Shown one piece after another: positions 1-11,265 of a stretch of DNA of 64,000 nt. Source of the DNA: Rhynchopus euleeides. Its lineage: Eukaryota > Euglenozoa > Diplonemea > Diplonemida > Diplonemidae. The notes below the pieces were generated by a model. The model saw nothing but the letters and a program-made list of their open reading frames with translations. It was not told the origin of the DNA and ran no database searches. Numbering within the stretch: the first letter of the stretch is position 1; each line of letters begins with the position of its first letter. The translations under genes were made by a program, and so were the position numbers. The stretch spans positions 2,076,379-2,140,378 of the forward strand of contig OY723254.1 in NCBI GenBank assembly GCA_963210315.1, in the 5' to 3' direction.

Positions 1-1467
1 CCTTCTCCTTGGGGCAGCTCATCGAGGTGCTGGAGGCGTACAACGCAACGGGGCGGACCCGCTCCATGGTGCACACCGCAGTGGCGGGGCGTGTGCTTGC
101 GACGCAGGATGTATGTGCGAGGGAGGGGTCATTGGTTGCTCGGCAGAGCCGTGTTTTGTTTGTTGGAGGGGTACCCCCTAACCAGGGTATCCGGCTTCTG
201 GGGCAAGGGAGCGAAGACGGCGAAGACGCGCAAGGTCGTCCTGACGAGGTACCGGGACAGGTACCTCATGGACATGCTCGGGTGGGAAGCCTACCCATGC
301 TCCAGGGGGGTAGGGACTAGGTGCTCGGTGTGATGTACAGTGCTGTATAAAGGCATACACATCGTGTAGCAACCGCTCTCGGCCTGTGTTATGTTTGTTG
401 ATGCATTGGTGCTTCTACACACAACCCCTGAAATGATGATCGTGCCCTGAGCCTGAAGGAGGTTGGGGTGTCAGTGTGTAGAGCAGTCTGTTTGCTTGCT
501 GTGGTGGGTCACTTTCTGCTCACACGAGTGCGCGAAATAGGATAACCGTGTGTGTGTGTGTAAGCCAGCAACATGCAGTGCCCTACCAATCCACCACAAC
601 CACAGCTGCGGGAAACCATCAACAAGCACCCTGCGGCGGCAGTCGAGCTCATCTACCTGTTCCTGGTGGCATACTCGAACCCGCTGTACCAGGTGCTGTG
701 CCAGCCCCTGCAGGACTCCGCTTCGTGGAAGAAGCTGAAAATCGGGGACGTGGTATGCAGGCCTGGGCGGGGAACGAGCCCTTTTTCCAGGTTTTTTGGG
801 TCGGGGAACCAGGTTTTTTCTAAGAATTTTTACAAGGGATTTTTTGCTCGCCCTCCCACAGTTTCCAGGCGCGTGCCCGTCAGGCGGGACTTTTTCTCTG
901 ATTTCTCTCCGCGTCATCATGTGACAGCTCTCGAGTGATGCCCAGAGATGCTTGCGGCAGAGAGTGCCCCTCATGCGCGTTACAGCTGAAAATGAATGAG
1001 GATCATCTGGCACTCGTTCTCATCGGGGGTTGTGCTCCGCAGGGACTCAATACACCTTGGCACTCTCGCAGAGCTGGACATGCCAGCAGCTGGAGGCAGT
1101 TACAAAGCTGCCACTCCCGACGCCACCCACCTGCTGGCCCCTTCAGGTCTGAAAGCCCAAAAGCTCCCGGGGATTTTTGCAGTGGTGCGCACCATATTCA
1201 GCGCAGTAGGATGATCTCTCCAATTTTCCAAAACTGCTGGTCTACTGGTTTGGGGAACGGTCGTCGGCAGACCGTTGAAATGCCCGTGTTAGCAAGGCAC
1301 ACTCACGTTTCAGGTAGCGTGTCGCGTGTCACGCATGTCGCGAACGCGGCAAGTGTACCTCCCAGGTAGGGAAGCCCGACCTCCTGTCCGATGTCAGTCA
1401 GGCTTCGAAGAAGCGCTTCATGGATGCGGCGCTGACCTCCTACGCTGCACTGTACCCGGAGAAGTGA
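1..1467 (+). CDS. 3' part of an unrecognised protein gene (exons 1-110, 579-752, 1366-1464/1467)
   Basis: Three GC-rich open exons join in phase 0. The first enters from the left edge and ends at a GTATGT donor (111). The second lies between a CAG acceptor (578) and a GTATGC donor (753) and holds a hydrophobic helical stretch (VELIYLFLVAYSNPLYQV). The third starts after CCCAG (1365) and encodes VGKPDLLSDVSQASKKRF, continuing to YPEK and a TGA at 1465-1467. The joined piece has no motif I recognise. The TGA may not be the true end: at GAGAA|GTGAGA the exon could splice on. An in-frame YPEK|HRVL join to the exon at 2061 would need one base more than the sequence shows, or a non-GT intron. The introns (468 and 613 bp) are long for this window and the second carries repeat sequence. 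Exon calls are fairly sure, the gene end is not. Confidence 0.55.
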
Positions 1468-1911
1468 GATAGATGGACGGGCACACGCTACCTGGGGGGT
1501 CTGGGGGGCGGTGCCCCCCAGCCGCCGGAGGCCACGGTCGCGAACATCTGTTCGTGTGGGCGTACAGATTCTGTGCGAGTTGGCTGCGTCCTCAGAGGCG
1601 ATTGGAGTGGTTGGACCCCGACTTGATGGGATTCGAAGGACTTAAGTACGAGACGTACGCCACAGGGGGGTCTGGGGGGCGGAGCCCCCCAGCCGCCGGA
1701 GGCCACGGTAGTGAACGTCTGGCTCTCCAGTTGGCCAGCAAGGCGAACGGTACGTGGGACAGACTTCCCTTCCATCCTTGTGCGCGCCCTGTCGACTGGG
1801 GAAAACTTAGAAAATGTTTTTTCCTCTGCGAAACAACCTTAGAAAAAAATTCCCCTAACAAAATTCTTAGAAAAAAACTTTTTTCCCCTTACAAAAATTC
1901 TTAGAAAAAAA
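812..1911. repeat. Imperfect inverted repeat in two successive introns, with local tandem copies
   Basis: The A/T-rich block at 812-839 (a T-run, TCTAAGAATTTTTACAAGGG) reappears in reverse complement at 1885-1911. Partly degenerate tandem versions built on TTCTTAGAAAAAAA lie at 1808-1911. Flanking pieces (GGGGAACGAGCCC near 770; GGGGAACAAGCCCC near 1932) continue the inversion. The third exon of the first gene lies between the arms. It may be the ends of an inserted element or two independent insertions; no target duplication was found. Confidence 0.45.
1485..1725 (+). repeat. Two copies of a G/C hairpin repeat (1485-1551 and 1659-1725)
   Basis: Both copies contain a self-complementary core, CTGGGGGGCGGAGCCCCCCAG (one base differs in the first copy), followed by CCGCCGGAGGCCACGGT and GAAC-TCTG. 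They lie 174 bp apart in the same direction. The same module occurs twice, again about 165 bp apart but reversed, at 59495-59722, and partially near 58160-58190. It is a small dispersed repeat found only in introns or element interiors here. Confidence 0.7.
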
Positions 1912-2060
1912 GTTCAGAATCCTGAAAGTGGGGAACAAGCCCCCCAGTTAGGAACAGCCCTGGTGGTATGCAGAAGTGAGCCCATGCGTGTTCATGCCAA
2001 CTGTTTTTGACCCACCCTGCCCGACCCTACCACCCACCACCCATTCCTATCTCACCACAG

Positions 2061-2240
2061 CACCGCGTGCTGCGCGCCGTGCATCACACGAAGTTCCCTG
2101 GCCGCGAGGGTGTGTTCCAGGCTGTCGAGCAGCACCTCATCAACCTCCTCATCCTGGGCAAGTCGAGTCTGCTGCCATCTGAGCTCAGCTCCCTCCGCTC
2201 CCTGCTGACGAGCGTCGGGATCGAGAACGACGATCTGTAG
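2061..2240 (+). CDS. Terminal exon of an unrecognised gene, possibly the last exon of the preceding gene
   Basis: An open exon follows a CTCACCACAG acceptor at 2051-2060 and runs in phase 0 to TAG at 2238-2240, giving 59 residues (HRVLRAVHHTKFPGREG, then a leucine-rich helical part ending in GIENDDL). The composition and GC3 bias look coding, but I recognise no family. No start codon or clear upstream exon in phase 0 was found between 1468 and 2060. It may therefore be the last exon of the gene at 1-1467, separated by a 596-bp repeat-bearing intron with an unusual donor, or of a gene whose first exon I missed. Confidence 0.45.
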   Translation, partial: HRVLRAVHHTKFPGREGVFQAVEQHLINLLILGKSSLLPSELSSLRSLLTSVGIENDDL

Positions 2241-2940
2241 TATGCCGCCCCACCGCCATAGTGCGGCTCTCTCGGGCAGCGCTCTTCTGTGACACACATT
2301 TTTTTTGCCTCACTGCCTGCCTGCTTTTGGCCTGGTTTCTGCCTGGTGTTGTGGCCAGTGCAGAGCAGGGAAACAAACCCAAGGCATCCCGATAATGTGT
2401 CCGCACATCACCCCGACACACACACACACCCTCGCCACAGCACTCTCATCGCTGACCTGGCGCTGCGCGAATAATGGAGGCGTCAACCGGGTGTTGCTGT
2501 GTCTTGCTGTGTGTGCTGCCCGGCCCACCCTTCGCCTAAGGGAAGCAGGACTGCGCTTAGATCACCGCAAGTCTCCAGCATGCCCCACTTAGCATCTCCT
2601 ACGCGCCGCGTGCATCGAGCGCCGCTCAGCATCAACACCGGAGCCTCCCTGCAGGGGGTGGGGTTGGGCTGTGCAGGGGGGTTGAGGAACAGAAACGAGC
2701 GGAAGGGGTTTCAATAAGCCCCAACATAGAAGACGGGATGCGCCCCGCCCACCCCGTCCCTCTCCCATCCCCACCCCCTCTCTTGCGGGTAGGCGCGTGG
2801 GTGTGTGGCGTCAAAAAGAACTGCAAGCAGGCAATATACCCCCTCCCCATTTTTACACTCCCCTGGATTAGGCGAGTGAGGCAAAACGGATGCCTCGCTC
2901 TTGGTGCCTACCTCTTTCTGGCCACACAGCACTCACCTGC
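2241..2940. other. Intergenic, no gene seen
   Basis: Pyrimidine-rich spacer with short CA-rich tracts (2411-2430). It ends in the acceptor that precedes the SAM-domain gene (CACCTGCAG, AG at 2941-2942). I see no supported exon. Confidence 0.5.
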
Positions 2941-2954
2941 AGGAGTGGTGCAAG

Positions 2955-4226
2955 ATGGAGACAGAGCAGCACCACAAGGAGCTGCTTGTCAACGGGAATG
3001 GGCACACCGACCGCATGTTCGAGGCGCTGCAGATCGCCGGTATCGAGAGGCTGCACCCAGTGCTGCGCCGCGCGGGCATCGTCGACCTCAGCGAGGTGGA
3101 GCAGCTGTCCCCCGCAGAAATTCAGCACGTGATCCCCGCCGTCGGCACCCGCCGCAAGCTTCTCAACATCCTCTCGCCGGAGTGCGCCGCCGCAGGGCCG
3201 GTGGTGTTCCCGCTGCGGCCGACGCCCATCTCCTCCCCCAACCACAACAACACGGCGTTCACCAGGTCGCACACGCTCAACTCGCAGGGGGCAGCTGGGA
3301 ATGCTCACCCGATGCGCAACTCCCGCCCGCACGGCCCTGCAAAGCGCTCGACGCAGGTGCACTACCGGCCTGTGTCACCTCGCGCTCGGTCTCGCTCCGA
3401 GAGTTACATGCTGGGGGTGAAGGGACGGGGCACGGAGTTCAACACCGAGGTGGGTGGCATGGCGAAGGAGGTGGCGCGGGCGAACCGGGTGCACGTGCAG
3501 CGGAGCTTCCAGAGGGAGACGTCGCTGGGGTCGGCACGGCGCTCGCGGAAGTCTGCAGCGACGCAGGAGTTCAGCACACCGTCGCGCAAGAGTGACGCGA
3601 GCCGATCGTACCGCAGCCCCTCGCGGTCCAGCCGGGCGCACTCTCCGCCCGCAGCGGCAGTGGCAACAGAGCTGCCGCCGCCGCCCCCTGAGGAGAGTGC
3701 CTCGGACAGGCCGCTGCGGCACCGTCCCGTGTTTATCAAGCGGGATGGGAATGACGTCTTCACGCTCCTCACCTCCAGCAAGGTGAACATGCCCTCCGAC
3801 AACGCCATGAAGCTCGAACAGCTCCTCCGCCACCACAAGCTTCCGACAGGTGTGTGGATAAAAAGGGAAACGACGGGGGGCGGGGTTTTTTTGGCGCACT
3901 AACAACAGCCTTGTCTTGTAGATCTTGCAACCCCCGTTTTTTTATGTAGCCTCATGCAAATGAAGGAGGAAATGGAACACGGAGAGAGCAGGTCCGAGTT
4001 GAGTTCACGGCACGCACAGTGCCGTAAATGCAGAGCCACATCTCACCTCATCACAGGTCGAGGTGTGTGCGTTTCAACACACTTCTCCCCTCCCCCACCC
4101 CTTTGTGTTCAGCGGCATGTGTCGATAGTGTTCCATTTCGTGACGCACCGAGCCCACCACCCCCGACAGTTGAGTCCTTGCGGGATGTGACGGAGGAGGA
4201 GCTGGAGGCAATCGGGATCTCGGAAG
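2955..4226 (+). CDS. SAM-domain-like protein with a basic, Ser/Arg-rich disordered middle (exons 2955-3849, 4170-4226)
   Basis: The start ATG (2955) lies 13 bases after a CTGCAG acceptor. Residues about 10-65 (MFEALQIAGIERLHPVL through SPAEIQHVIPAV and RRKLLNIL) look like a sterile alpha motif. About 180 residues rich in Ser, Arg and Pro follow, with many RSxSR-type clusters. The first exon ends in GACAG|GTGTGT in phase 1. The second (VESLRDVTEEELEAIGIS) restores the frame and, with MKLEQLLRHHKLPT before it, looks like a second SAM helix set (L..xGI.). Its GTATGC donor at 4227 shows that the gene continues, perhaps to the candidate exon at 5745. SAM domains mediate protein-protein interaction; the partner is unknown. 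The domain assignment is from pattern, the exon structure from frame continuity. Confidence 0.7.
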
Positions 4227-5744
4227 GTATGCCTCCTAGCCCCTATCTGGGTTTGTCACAATCCCCCCGGAACCCTGAAGCGGCTGGCAGGGGGCAGGGG
4301 TATCTCTGAAGCACACCACCCCCGCTGCCGGCCAGTGCGGAGTGGGGGGCAAGAAGGATCTCTCCCCTCCCGGTGATCCACCTGACGGATACGCGCACCC
4401 AAGAAGGGCGCACACCTTTTCACTCCACCTCCACACCGGGAAGCTGAAGAGACCATCACTCGTATACTCCACCCGCCCACAGCTCTGTGCCACCGAATTA
4501 AGAGCGCTGTGTGATAGGTGCCGTCTGCACCAAGCAGGGGCAAGGGAGGCGTTCCACAAACCCCAGGCAGGGGTGCTTCGGCGGCGGGGTGTGTGTCATG
4601 TCGAGAGTGGGCGGTGCCCCTACGGGTCGGCCTGGCGTGCGTGCGGAGTTGTGTTGTTTGGCGCCGAAGCAAGAAGAATGTGGCACAACTTGAATCATCT
4701 GATGCATGAATATCGCGTATCAGTTCTCGTGCAGCGGTATTTCGTGGACTTCTGTATGATGCGGATCCGCTAATGCAACATTGCCAACGCAAGGATAGGA
4801 ATATGTGAGAGTGTGTCCAGGTGTGCCACAGCTGCGTGACAATAGCAGGGCGGAGGGGGGGGGGGGGGGGGTGGGGCACGGGAGGGGTGTGAGGGGGCAG
4901 GGCGCATATCACAGCGCCGCCGAGCAGGCACGGCGTGGAAGTGCCAGCGCAACAGAAATAGGCAATTTGACAACAAAAAGAGGGGGGCGGGCAGATCAAA
5001 AAATTGCAGGAGCACTTTCTTCCCCCCGACCCCTCTTTTCAGCTGTATCTCCTCTCGGGTTTGCATCGCTTTTTGTTTTGTATTCGCCTGATTTTTTTTC
5101 TGTGATCGCTCTTTTTTTTTGTTACTTTTCCGGCGATGCCAAAAAAAAGGGGGGAGGGGGTCCTCCAAGTGGCGGGACACCGCAGGATTAACAACTTTGG
5201 CATCAACGCATGCTCGCTCTTTTCAGCCACTTCTAGTCATCTGTGTGCTTAACAATCAGTCAGTACAGAGCTGTGTTCAGTCGCTGCTGGGGGTACTGCC
5301 TGATGGCCTGAGGTCGATGTCGGTCGTTCTGCAATTAGGCATAAAAGCCCCCTCTCGCGGGGGCTGCTAAAAGCACGGCCGGGAACATCGTTCTAAGTAT
5401 TGTACAAAACGCTGTCTGTGCCCATTTCTATCCCTGGTCGTCGCATGTCAGGTCGGTGGTTGGCACCAAAATAATCTGGCCCCAGCGGCGATTAGAGTGC
5501 GGGCAAGGCATGCACACCCCTCCCTGCCCCAACGAGCAAATCCACCGTCCCCACCATCTATCGTTTGTCGCTGTAACAGAATGTCTCTCCCCACCACCAC
5601 CACCCCCCCCGCCTTTGCTGACTGTGTGCGTGTAGTTCACAATTTCAGATTTCAGATCCGGATGGAACACCCCCCCGCTCTGTGCTGCGCGCGTTCTCTC
5701 TCACCTACTCGCTCTCGGTCTCTTGCACCCCGACCCCCCCTCAG

Positions 5745-5848
5745 GCAACGCAACTCACGAACAAAGCATGGGCCAGCGTGCGATACGATGTGTTGTGTGT
5801 GAGGCTTTTGACACACGCAAACACGGGTATCTGGGATTTTCTCAATGA
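5745..5848 (+). CDS. Candidate terminal exon of the SAM-domain gene
   Basis: A CCCCCCCTCAG acceptor ends at 5744. Read in the phase 1 required by the exon at 4170-4226, it gives 34 residues (NATHEQSMGQRAIRCVV, then CEAFDTRKHGYLGFSQ) and a TGA at 5846-5848. MGQRAIRCV could be the closing SAM helix. Codon use is less GC-rich than in neighbouring exons and the implied intron is 1,518 bp, so this is a weak call based mainly on phase and acceptor quality. Confidence 0.3.
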
Positions 5849-5892
5849 CCTTGCAAAGGGCGCCTGTTTTTATTTGAGAAGGCTGTGCTCAC

Positions 5893-5935
5893 AAGGGTGT
5901 TCTCGCGATCGACAAATACTCTTGAGGCCCTTCTC
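5893..5935 (+). repeat. Short dispersed repeat shared with 63068-63110
   Basis: GGTGTTCTCGCGATCGAC followed by (A/G)AATAC and a CTTCTCTT-rich tail occurs here and again near 63070. Similarity continues weakly for about 60 bp (both downstream parts hold a ..TTTTGC..ACAAAG/AACGCAAG..-type stretch). It may be the edge of a dispersed element. Confidence 0.4.
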
Positions 5936-6201
5936 TTCTCTTCTCTTCAAATTTTGCACCAACGCAAGTTGCCACGCACAGTAAAATTTTGGTGGAACGG
6001 CGCAAGGAAAAATGAATCAACCTGCTGCCAGACTGCGGCGGAGTGTGGCGTTTCTTATTTCTCTGCATCATTTGCTTCCCTTGCATTTGTCAGTTTACTG
6101 GGGGGGGGGCAAATACAAGGGTATACTCTTCTATTCACCGTGCCAGCTTACGTAATTCAGGGTTCTCAAAAAATTGTTTTTTAGCTGAAAAGTTGTCTAC
6201 C

Positions 6202-6472
6202 ATGCAAATACAAGAGTATATACTCTTGTATTTGCATACTAGAAATGTGGCCTCCGGGTGGGCCCTCATGGGGCAGCGGCGCCGAATAGACAATACGAGC
6301 GTCCTCTTGGCCTTTCCCACCCCCGAGGCGACTCCCACCCGACCGTGACGACTCCAGACAGGAGGCCCACAGGCCTGGGGGAGGTCATTGGAAGCACAAA
6401 ATATGATGAAAACCCCACAAAAGTTCTCTAAAAGTCTAGTATGCAAATACAAGAGTATACTCTTGTATTTGC
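6202..6472. repeat. Pair of perfect palindromes (6202-6237 and 6443-6472) bounding a possible MITE
   Basis: A 36-bp perfect palindrome with half-site ATGCAAATACAAGAGTAT lies at 6202-6237. A 30-bp version (half-site GCAAATACAAGAGTA) lies at 6443-6472, directly before the assembly gap. A decayed copy (GCAAATACAAGGGTATACTC) lies at 6108-6127. The 205 bp between the palindromes carries no gene. The arrangement fits a small inverted-repeat element or tandem insertions into a palindromic target. Confidence 0.6.
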
Positions 6473-6480
6473 TCGGTGAA

Positions 6481-6680
6481 NNNNNNNNNNNNNNNNNNNN
6501 NNNNNNNNNNNNNNNNNNNNNNNNNNNNNNNNNNNNNNNNNNNNNNNNNNNNNNNNNNNNNNNNNNNNNNNNNNNNNNNNNNNNNNNNNNNNNNNNNNNN
6601 NNNNNNNNNNNNNNNNNNNNNNNNNNNNNNNNNNNNNNNNNNNNNNNNNNNNNNNNNNNNNNNNNNNNNNNNNNNNNNNN
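6481..6680. other. Assembly gap (200 N)
   Basis: Exactly 200 Ns follow the second palindrome. The round size suggests a scaffold gap of nominal length. Hairpin-forming sequence at its edge may be why assembly failed. Confidence 0.95.
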
Positions 6681-7745
6681 GAAACATACGAAGATGCGAA
6701 TGACAATTCGCCACACACCCACCCACCCACCCCCCCCCCCCCCCTATCCAATCGGCAAATCCTTCACAACGATTTTGTGAGACAGGCGGTGGCGTGCACA
6801 GAACCGTCTGCCCCGCGGTCTGCCCTGGTCTTCCAGCAACATCCCAAAGGAAAAGGAAAGGGGTGAGGCCCCGCATTGTCTCTATCTCTTTCTCTCTCTG
6901 TCCCCCCCCCCCCCCAGCCTTAGTGTTTTGCCACGCCTCCCCTGCCACCGCCCCCCCCTGTTGATGGACTTGGTGTCCATCTAGTTGTACTCCCACACCC
7001 ACTCGTCCCCTTGTCTCGAAGATTGAACCTGGCCTGCCCGCTTCCCCCTGGCTTGCTCGCCAAGTGGTATGGGGTGGCCTGACACAAACAACAGCGCCTC
7101 AAGGCCTTGCACTGCGCAAACGCGGAACTGGGCGGGCACAGCCGGGCTCACAGAGCATGATTGCTGAGAACAAACGGCAATCGGGTTTGCCTCGTCGTCT
7201 TGACGTCAGGTCGTTGGTTTTCGGGATGAAGCCCAACCGGGTCTGTGTTGTAGCCGATCGGTCGTCAGTCGCCTCTCGTCGTCTGTAGCTCTCAGTGGAG
7301 CGTTCAATGACACGCACGCAGTGAAGCCACGCGGAATCGCGTAACATTGCGGAATGTTGCGCAAAAGGGTGGTTATTTTGTTGGGAGAATGCCACAGGAC
7401 CAAAAAATATATCCGCCCTGCTCTTCAGACACACGCCTGAGTGGTCGCAGAGAAAAAAATACGGCTCAACCGGATGCCCCCGTGCGCCTGCATGATGTGA
7501 TCGCTTTCGCGCCCCCCACCCCACCCCACCCACCCCCAACCCTCTCACCACCTCACACCCCTCTCTGCGCCAGCCCAACCCCCTGCTCCGACCCCCACGC
7601 CACACCCTCACAGGACCACATATACAAGCACCCCCCCCTTTTCCCTGAGCCGTGGGAAGATACGCCACAGCCCCTTGGGATAGTTACACCCCCCCCCAGC
7701 ACCCCTGCTTGGCGGCCTTTTCCCAAAACACAGACCAGGCGTTAT
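6681..7745. other. Intergenic, no gene seen
   Basis: Contains two poly-C tracts (6730-6743, 6902-6914), CT-rich tracts and an acceptor (AACACAG, AG at 7732-7733) shortly before the SGNH-like gene. I could not support an exon or a tRNA here. Confidence 0.45.
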
Positions 7746-9550
7746 ATGAGCTATGCTGGCGGGTGCACTTGGGTTCAGGAACGCGGTGGCTGGCATTGGT
7801 CGGGTGAGCTCCCTGAGTGTAAGGAGCTGTCGGACTGCTGTTTCGGCATAGGGCCATCGAGCAACGTTCTCTGCATCGGCGATGGGCTTTTCCACGGGCT
7901 GCGGAGCAATGGGCGGTGCAGCGGCATTCTCTCGAGCCTGCGCCTGGGCGGGATCGAGTGCGACGGGCTGCAGCACCTCTGTGCGACAACTAGCAGCCGC
8001 TGTGGTGGACTGATCAACGTCCCGCACCAGCTGCACACACTTATCCTCTCTGTCGGCGCGACTGAGCTCCGTGAAGGCTATTCGCCGGAGCAGGTATGGA
8101 AGGTGGCGTTGCTGCTGGCCTAGTTCCAGCGGCGTGTGTGTCCCGGATAAAGAGAAATAGTCAACCCCTTACAGGAGTTGAGGAGTGCCCAAGTGTGACG
8201 TGGGGGCATGTAAATAGTGTGGCATTCCACCGTTCCCTTGCAGGTGCGTGATGGAATCCTGCAACTTGCAGAGCGCTTTGCGCAGGTAAACTACGAAGAG
8301 ATGGCGGCGAATGACGACACCCGTCCGCAGCAGGTATGTGACAGGCAGGTGACCCTGATGTGCGTCGCGCAGGAGGAGGGGTGCCATGCTGTTTGAGACA
8401 CTCAGCAGTCTGAACGAAGATTCCTCTGCAGGCAGGGCTCGCTCGCCCATGATCAGCGGGCTCTTGTTCTCTCACACCCTTCACCGGGCAAGAGACAGAA
8501 AGAGAGAAAGTGCGTGTGTGTGTGGAGTCAACGCCTCGCAAATGCAAACCAGACTGTCATAGACACATTCGTGAGGTGAAAAGTTCTCCCCATCCGCAAT
8601 GCACTGCACCCCAACAGATCATCATCTTCGGCGTCAGCCCTGGGTGCTACGGAGTGCCCGGCTCTGAGGCCATCGAGGACGCTGAGAAGCTCGCCCGGTT
8701 CAACCGTGCCGTGGAGGAGCTGAACCGGATGCTCGAGGAGGCGACGTCGCGCAGCGTGTTTGAGTGGCGCTACCCCTTCCTGTCGAGCCTGATGCTGCTC
8801 GGGCAGCTCACCGTCCAGACAAAGCCGACGACGTGCCAACCACACCTGCACGCCTCGGCACACAGGCTCAACTCACGGTATGCCTCCAGCCTGGCACACA
8901 CCTCCGGTTTATTATATTCGACCCGGTGTCAAGCATATTAGTGGGTTTGATTTATTTTGTAGAGAGCGCATCAGGGAACACTGAACATGGCACTTTCCTT
9001 CCACCCTCCCACCCGCACCCACAGGGGCCAGGGCGTGCTACTGCAGCGCATCCTGCACTGCGTGCTGCCCACCTGGCCTGCAGGCCGTCCCCCCAAGGAC
9101 ATCGCTGTCTGGGTGAAGCAGCTGGGCCTGGACGTGGAGGCCGAGGCTGCTGCTGTCGGCTACCCAGAGCTCCCCCAGGCCGTGCGCGAGCGCCTGGCGG
9201 AGGGGGCGAGGCTGGCCGACGTGGAGCGCATGGAGCGGGAGCGGGTGAAGGCCAAGGAGGTGCCGGCACCGCTCCCCTCCCCGCCCGCGGCGCTGGAGCC
9301 CAACAAGGCGGATGCCGGATGTCGCGAGGTGGCTGAGGAGCAGCCTCCTGAGAAGGCGGCGCCGCGGTATTCGCCGGCAACCGAAAACCTCCCGAAACCG
9401 GTGCACAGCATCCAGTCGGCTGGAGGCCCCGGAAAGTCATGGGCATCGATTGCGGCGACGGTGCTCAACCCGACGAGCAATGCGCCAAAGCTCGACACGT
9501 CGTACTCCGCAACATTCTCCAAACTCAGAGGGATGCGGACGGTGGCCTAG
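7746..9550 (+). CDS. SGNH/GDSL-hydrolase-like protein (exons 7746-8093, 8244-8333, 8618-8877, 9025-9550)
   Basis: Four exons with GTATG donors and good AG acceptors join in phases 0, 0 and 2 into about 407 residues. ATG 7746 follows an acceptor by about 12 bases. The fold is suggested by the order of the SGNH blocks: VLCIGDGLFHGLRSNG (block I, normally GDS), then LHTLILSVGATELREGYSPEQ at block III (normally GxND), and IIIFGVSPGCYG followed by FNRAVEELNRMLEEA, the conserved helix of small esterases. The serine of GDS reads Gly, and the Asn/Asp of block III reads Thr/Glu. The protein may therefore be a non-catalytic relative or use other residues. The last 180 residues are Ala/Glu/Pro-rich and end in KSWASIAATVLNP and KLRGMRTVA, with no domain I know. 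The frame joins are strong; the family call is from pattern. Confidence 0.72.
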
Positions 9551-11265
9551 AAGCACCCTACTGGAGGCAACCCAGGGGTTTTGAGGGAGCGGGGTGGGGA
9601 GGGGAGCGGGGGCCGGAGCAAGACAATGGGGGGATCCACAACGGGGTGTGTGTGGCGTGGCGTGGGGGGGGACTCTGCGTGGGGTCCAACCTACCCGGCT
9701 TGTGTATGTGTGTGTCTTGTGTGGGTGGGGGGGGGGGGGTGGGAGGTGTTGCAAACAAATAGCATGCCTGCACCCCGTGCAAACAACGCCTTTCTGGCAA
9801 CGATGGGTGTGCCAAAGAGGCTGTTGGCAGTCGACATGGGGGAGGGAGGGGTGCTGCATTCAGTTTACAACCTTCCCAATATAACGGGGGTGTGCCAGGG
9901 GGGGGGGGGTGATGTCTCTGGCATTGGGGGTGTCTGTGTGTGTTTTTTCCTCCAAAAAAATGCCTGAATATTCTGAACATGAGGGCCACCAGCAAGGGAC
10001 GGTGTGTATAACAAGAGACTCCGCCGGGTTCAGTTCTACACGACGTTGGCACACCAAGGTTCTGTACGCTGCACGGCACTACCCTCCCCGCCCGTCCACC
10101 GCCAACTCCCTCTGTGCCTTACTCTACTCTACTTGACCCCCCTCCCCGCCCGCCCCACTTCGGGCGGGTGGGTGATTCAGATTGTCTTCTCTTACCCCAC
10201 CCCACCCCCCCTCCCCTCACACACCCACCACCCCGATTAGTTATATAATGAAACTGCCTCCACCCAGAGAGGCCATCCAATTTATCCCCAGAAATTCTTC
10301 ACATCCGTTTCGTCTAAATTGCCAAAAAAAATAGTGCCAAACCTGGTGGGGTGGGGGGAAAAGTCGCGTTGTGTTGAGTTTGTGTGAGCAGAGGCATGGT
10401 GGTGGTGGTGGGGTGGGTATTAGGGAAAGGCTGTTGGTGCAGGGGCCTTTGCTCAGAAATGCAGGAAAGTGAGATGGGTCACAATGGTGGGCCCGTGGGT
10501 TGCCTTCTGTGGGCCTCGCAAATGCAAAGGGTTGTAAAATATCACTGTTTTGGTACACAGTGTCACAGAGCGGAAGACGCACCTGTGTGTGTCCCATGAG
10601 AAGAAGAAGAAGAAGAAGAAGAAGAAGAAGATCCCAACGAAATAGGGTTGGCAGAACGAGTGGAAGTTGCCTTGACCAGCCGCCCGGTTTTTCTGTGTGG
10701 AGCTGATGAATGAGTATGAAAAAAAACACCCTGTGATCCCGCTGATGCATGTTTGGTGTACAGCGAATGCACGAAAAAGCGCCAGATTCAGATTGTGCAG
10801 ACTGTGGCAGCCCTGAACGGCCTTTCTCATCAAGGCGATGCGCGGCTCTACCGAAAACCAAAGGGGGACGGGTTCCGTGGGTTCGCTGTGAGTCACCGGA
10901 TAGCTGTTTCGTCGTGGGGATGCCGCATCTCAAATGGCTTTGCCAGCAGGGCCGGGGCAGCAGCGACACAGCATCATCAGCAACCTTCAAAACAGAGCAA
11001 CACCTTTCTTCGGTCGGAGCGGTCAAAAGGACAGAGGGTGGGGGGGGGGGTGTTTTTTTCAAAGCAAAAAAGGGCAGCACTGCTATCACACGAACCCTTG
11101 TTTCGCAAGAAAAATAGTCAGGAAAAGAACACACGCCCTGCGAGAAGCCCCCCCTCCCGCCCTCCCGCTCCCGCCCCACCTCGTCCTCCGGGATACCGCC
11201 CCTTGACACCAATTTGACCGATAATCACCCGCAAGCCACACCACCCCGCACACACCTCGTCAGGA
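9551..11265. other. Intergenic with homopolymers and an (AAG)n microsatellite
   Basis: Holds G-runs (9728-9740, 9899-9910), a pyrimidine-rich block at 10080-10230, an (AAG) array of about 11 units at 10599-10631, and a G-run at 11038-11050. The acceptor CTCGTCAG at 11256-11263 serves the next gene. No supported exon seen. Confidence 0.5.

Noticed and set aside
3375-3905. 176-codon minus-strand ORF
   Set aside because: Opposite the Ser/Arg-rich part of the SAM-domain gene, with His/Arg-rich translation typical of antisense to such sequence.
6135-7002. ORFs running through the N block
   Set aside because: Their length is only the unsequenced gap translated as X.
7000-7090. Possible tRNA or small structured RNA
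   Set aside because: No GTTCRANNC T-loop box, and no cloverleaf could be drawn. No convincing tRNA was found in the window.
7608-8036. 142-codon minus-strand ORF with plausible composition
   Set aside because: The + strand of the same segment joins in phase with three further exons and shows SGNH blocks, so the minus frame is a shadow.
10599-10631. Lys/Arg- or Ser-rich ORFs over the (AAG)n tract
   Set aside because: Microsatellite translation only.
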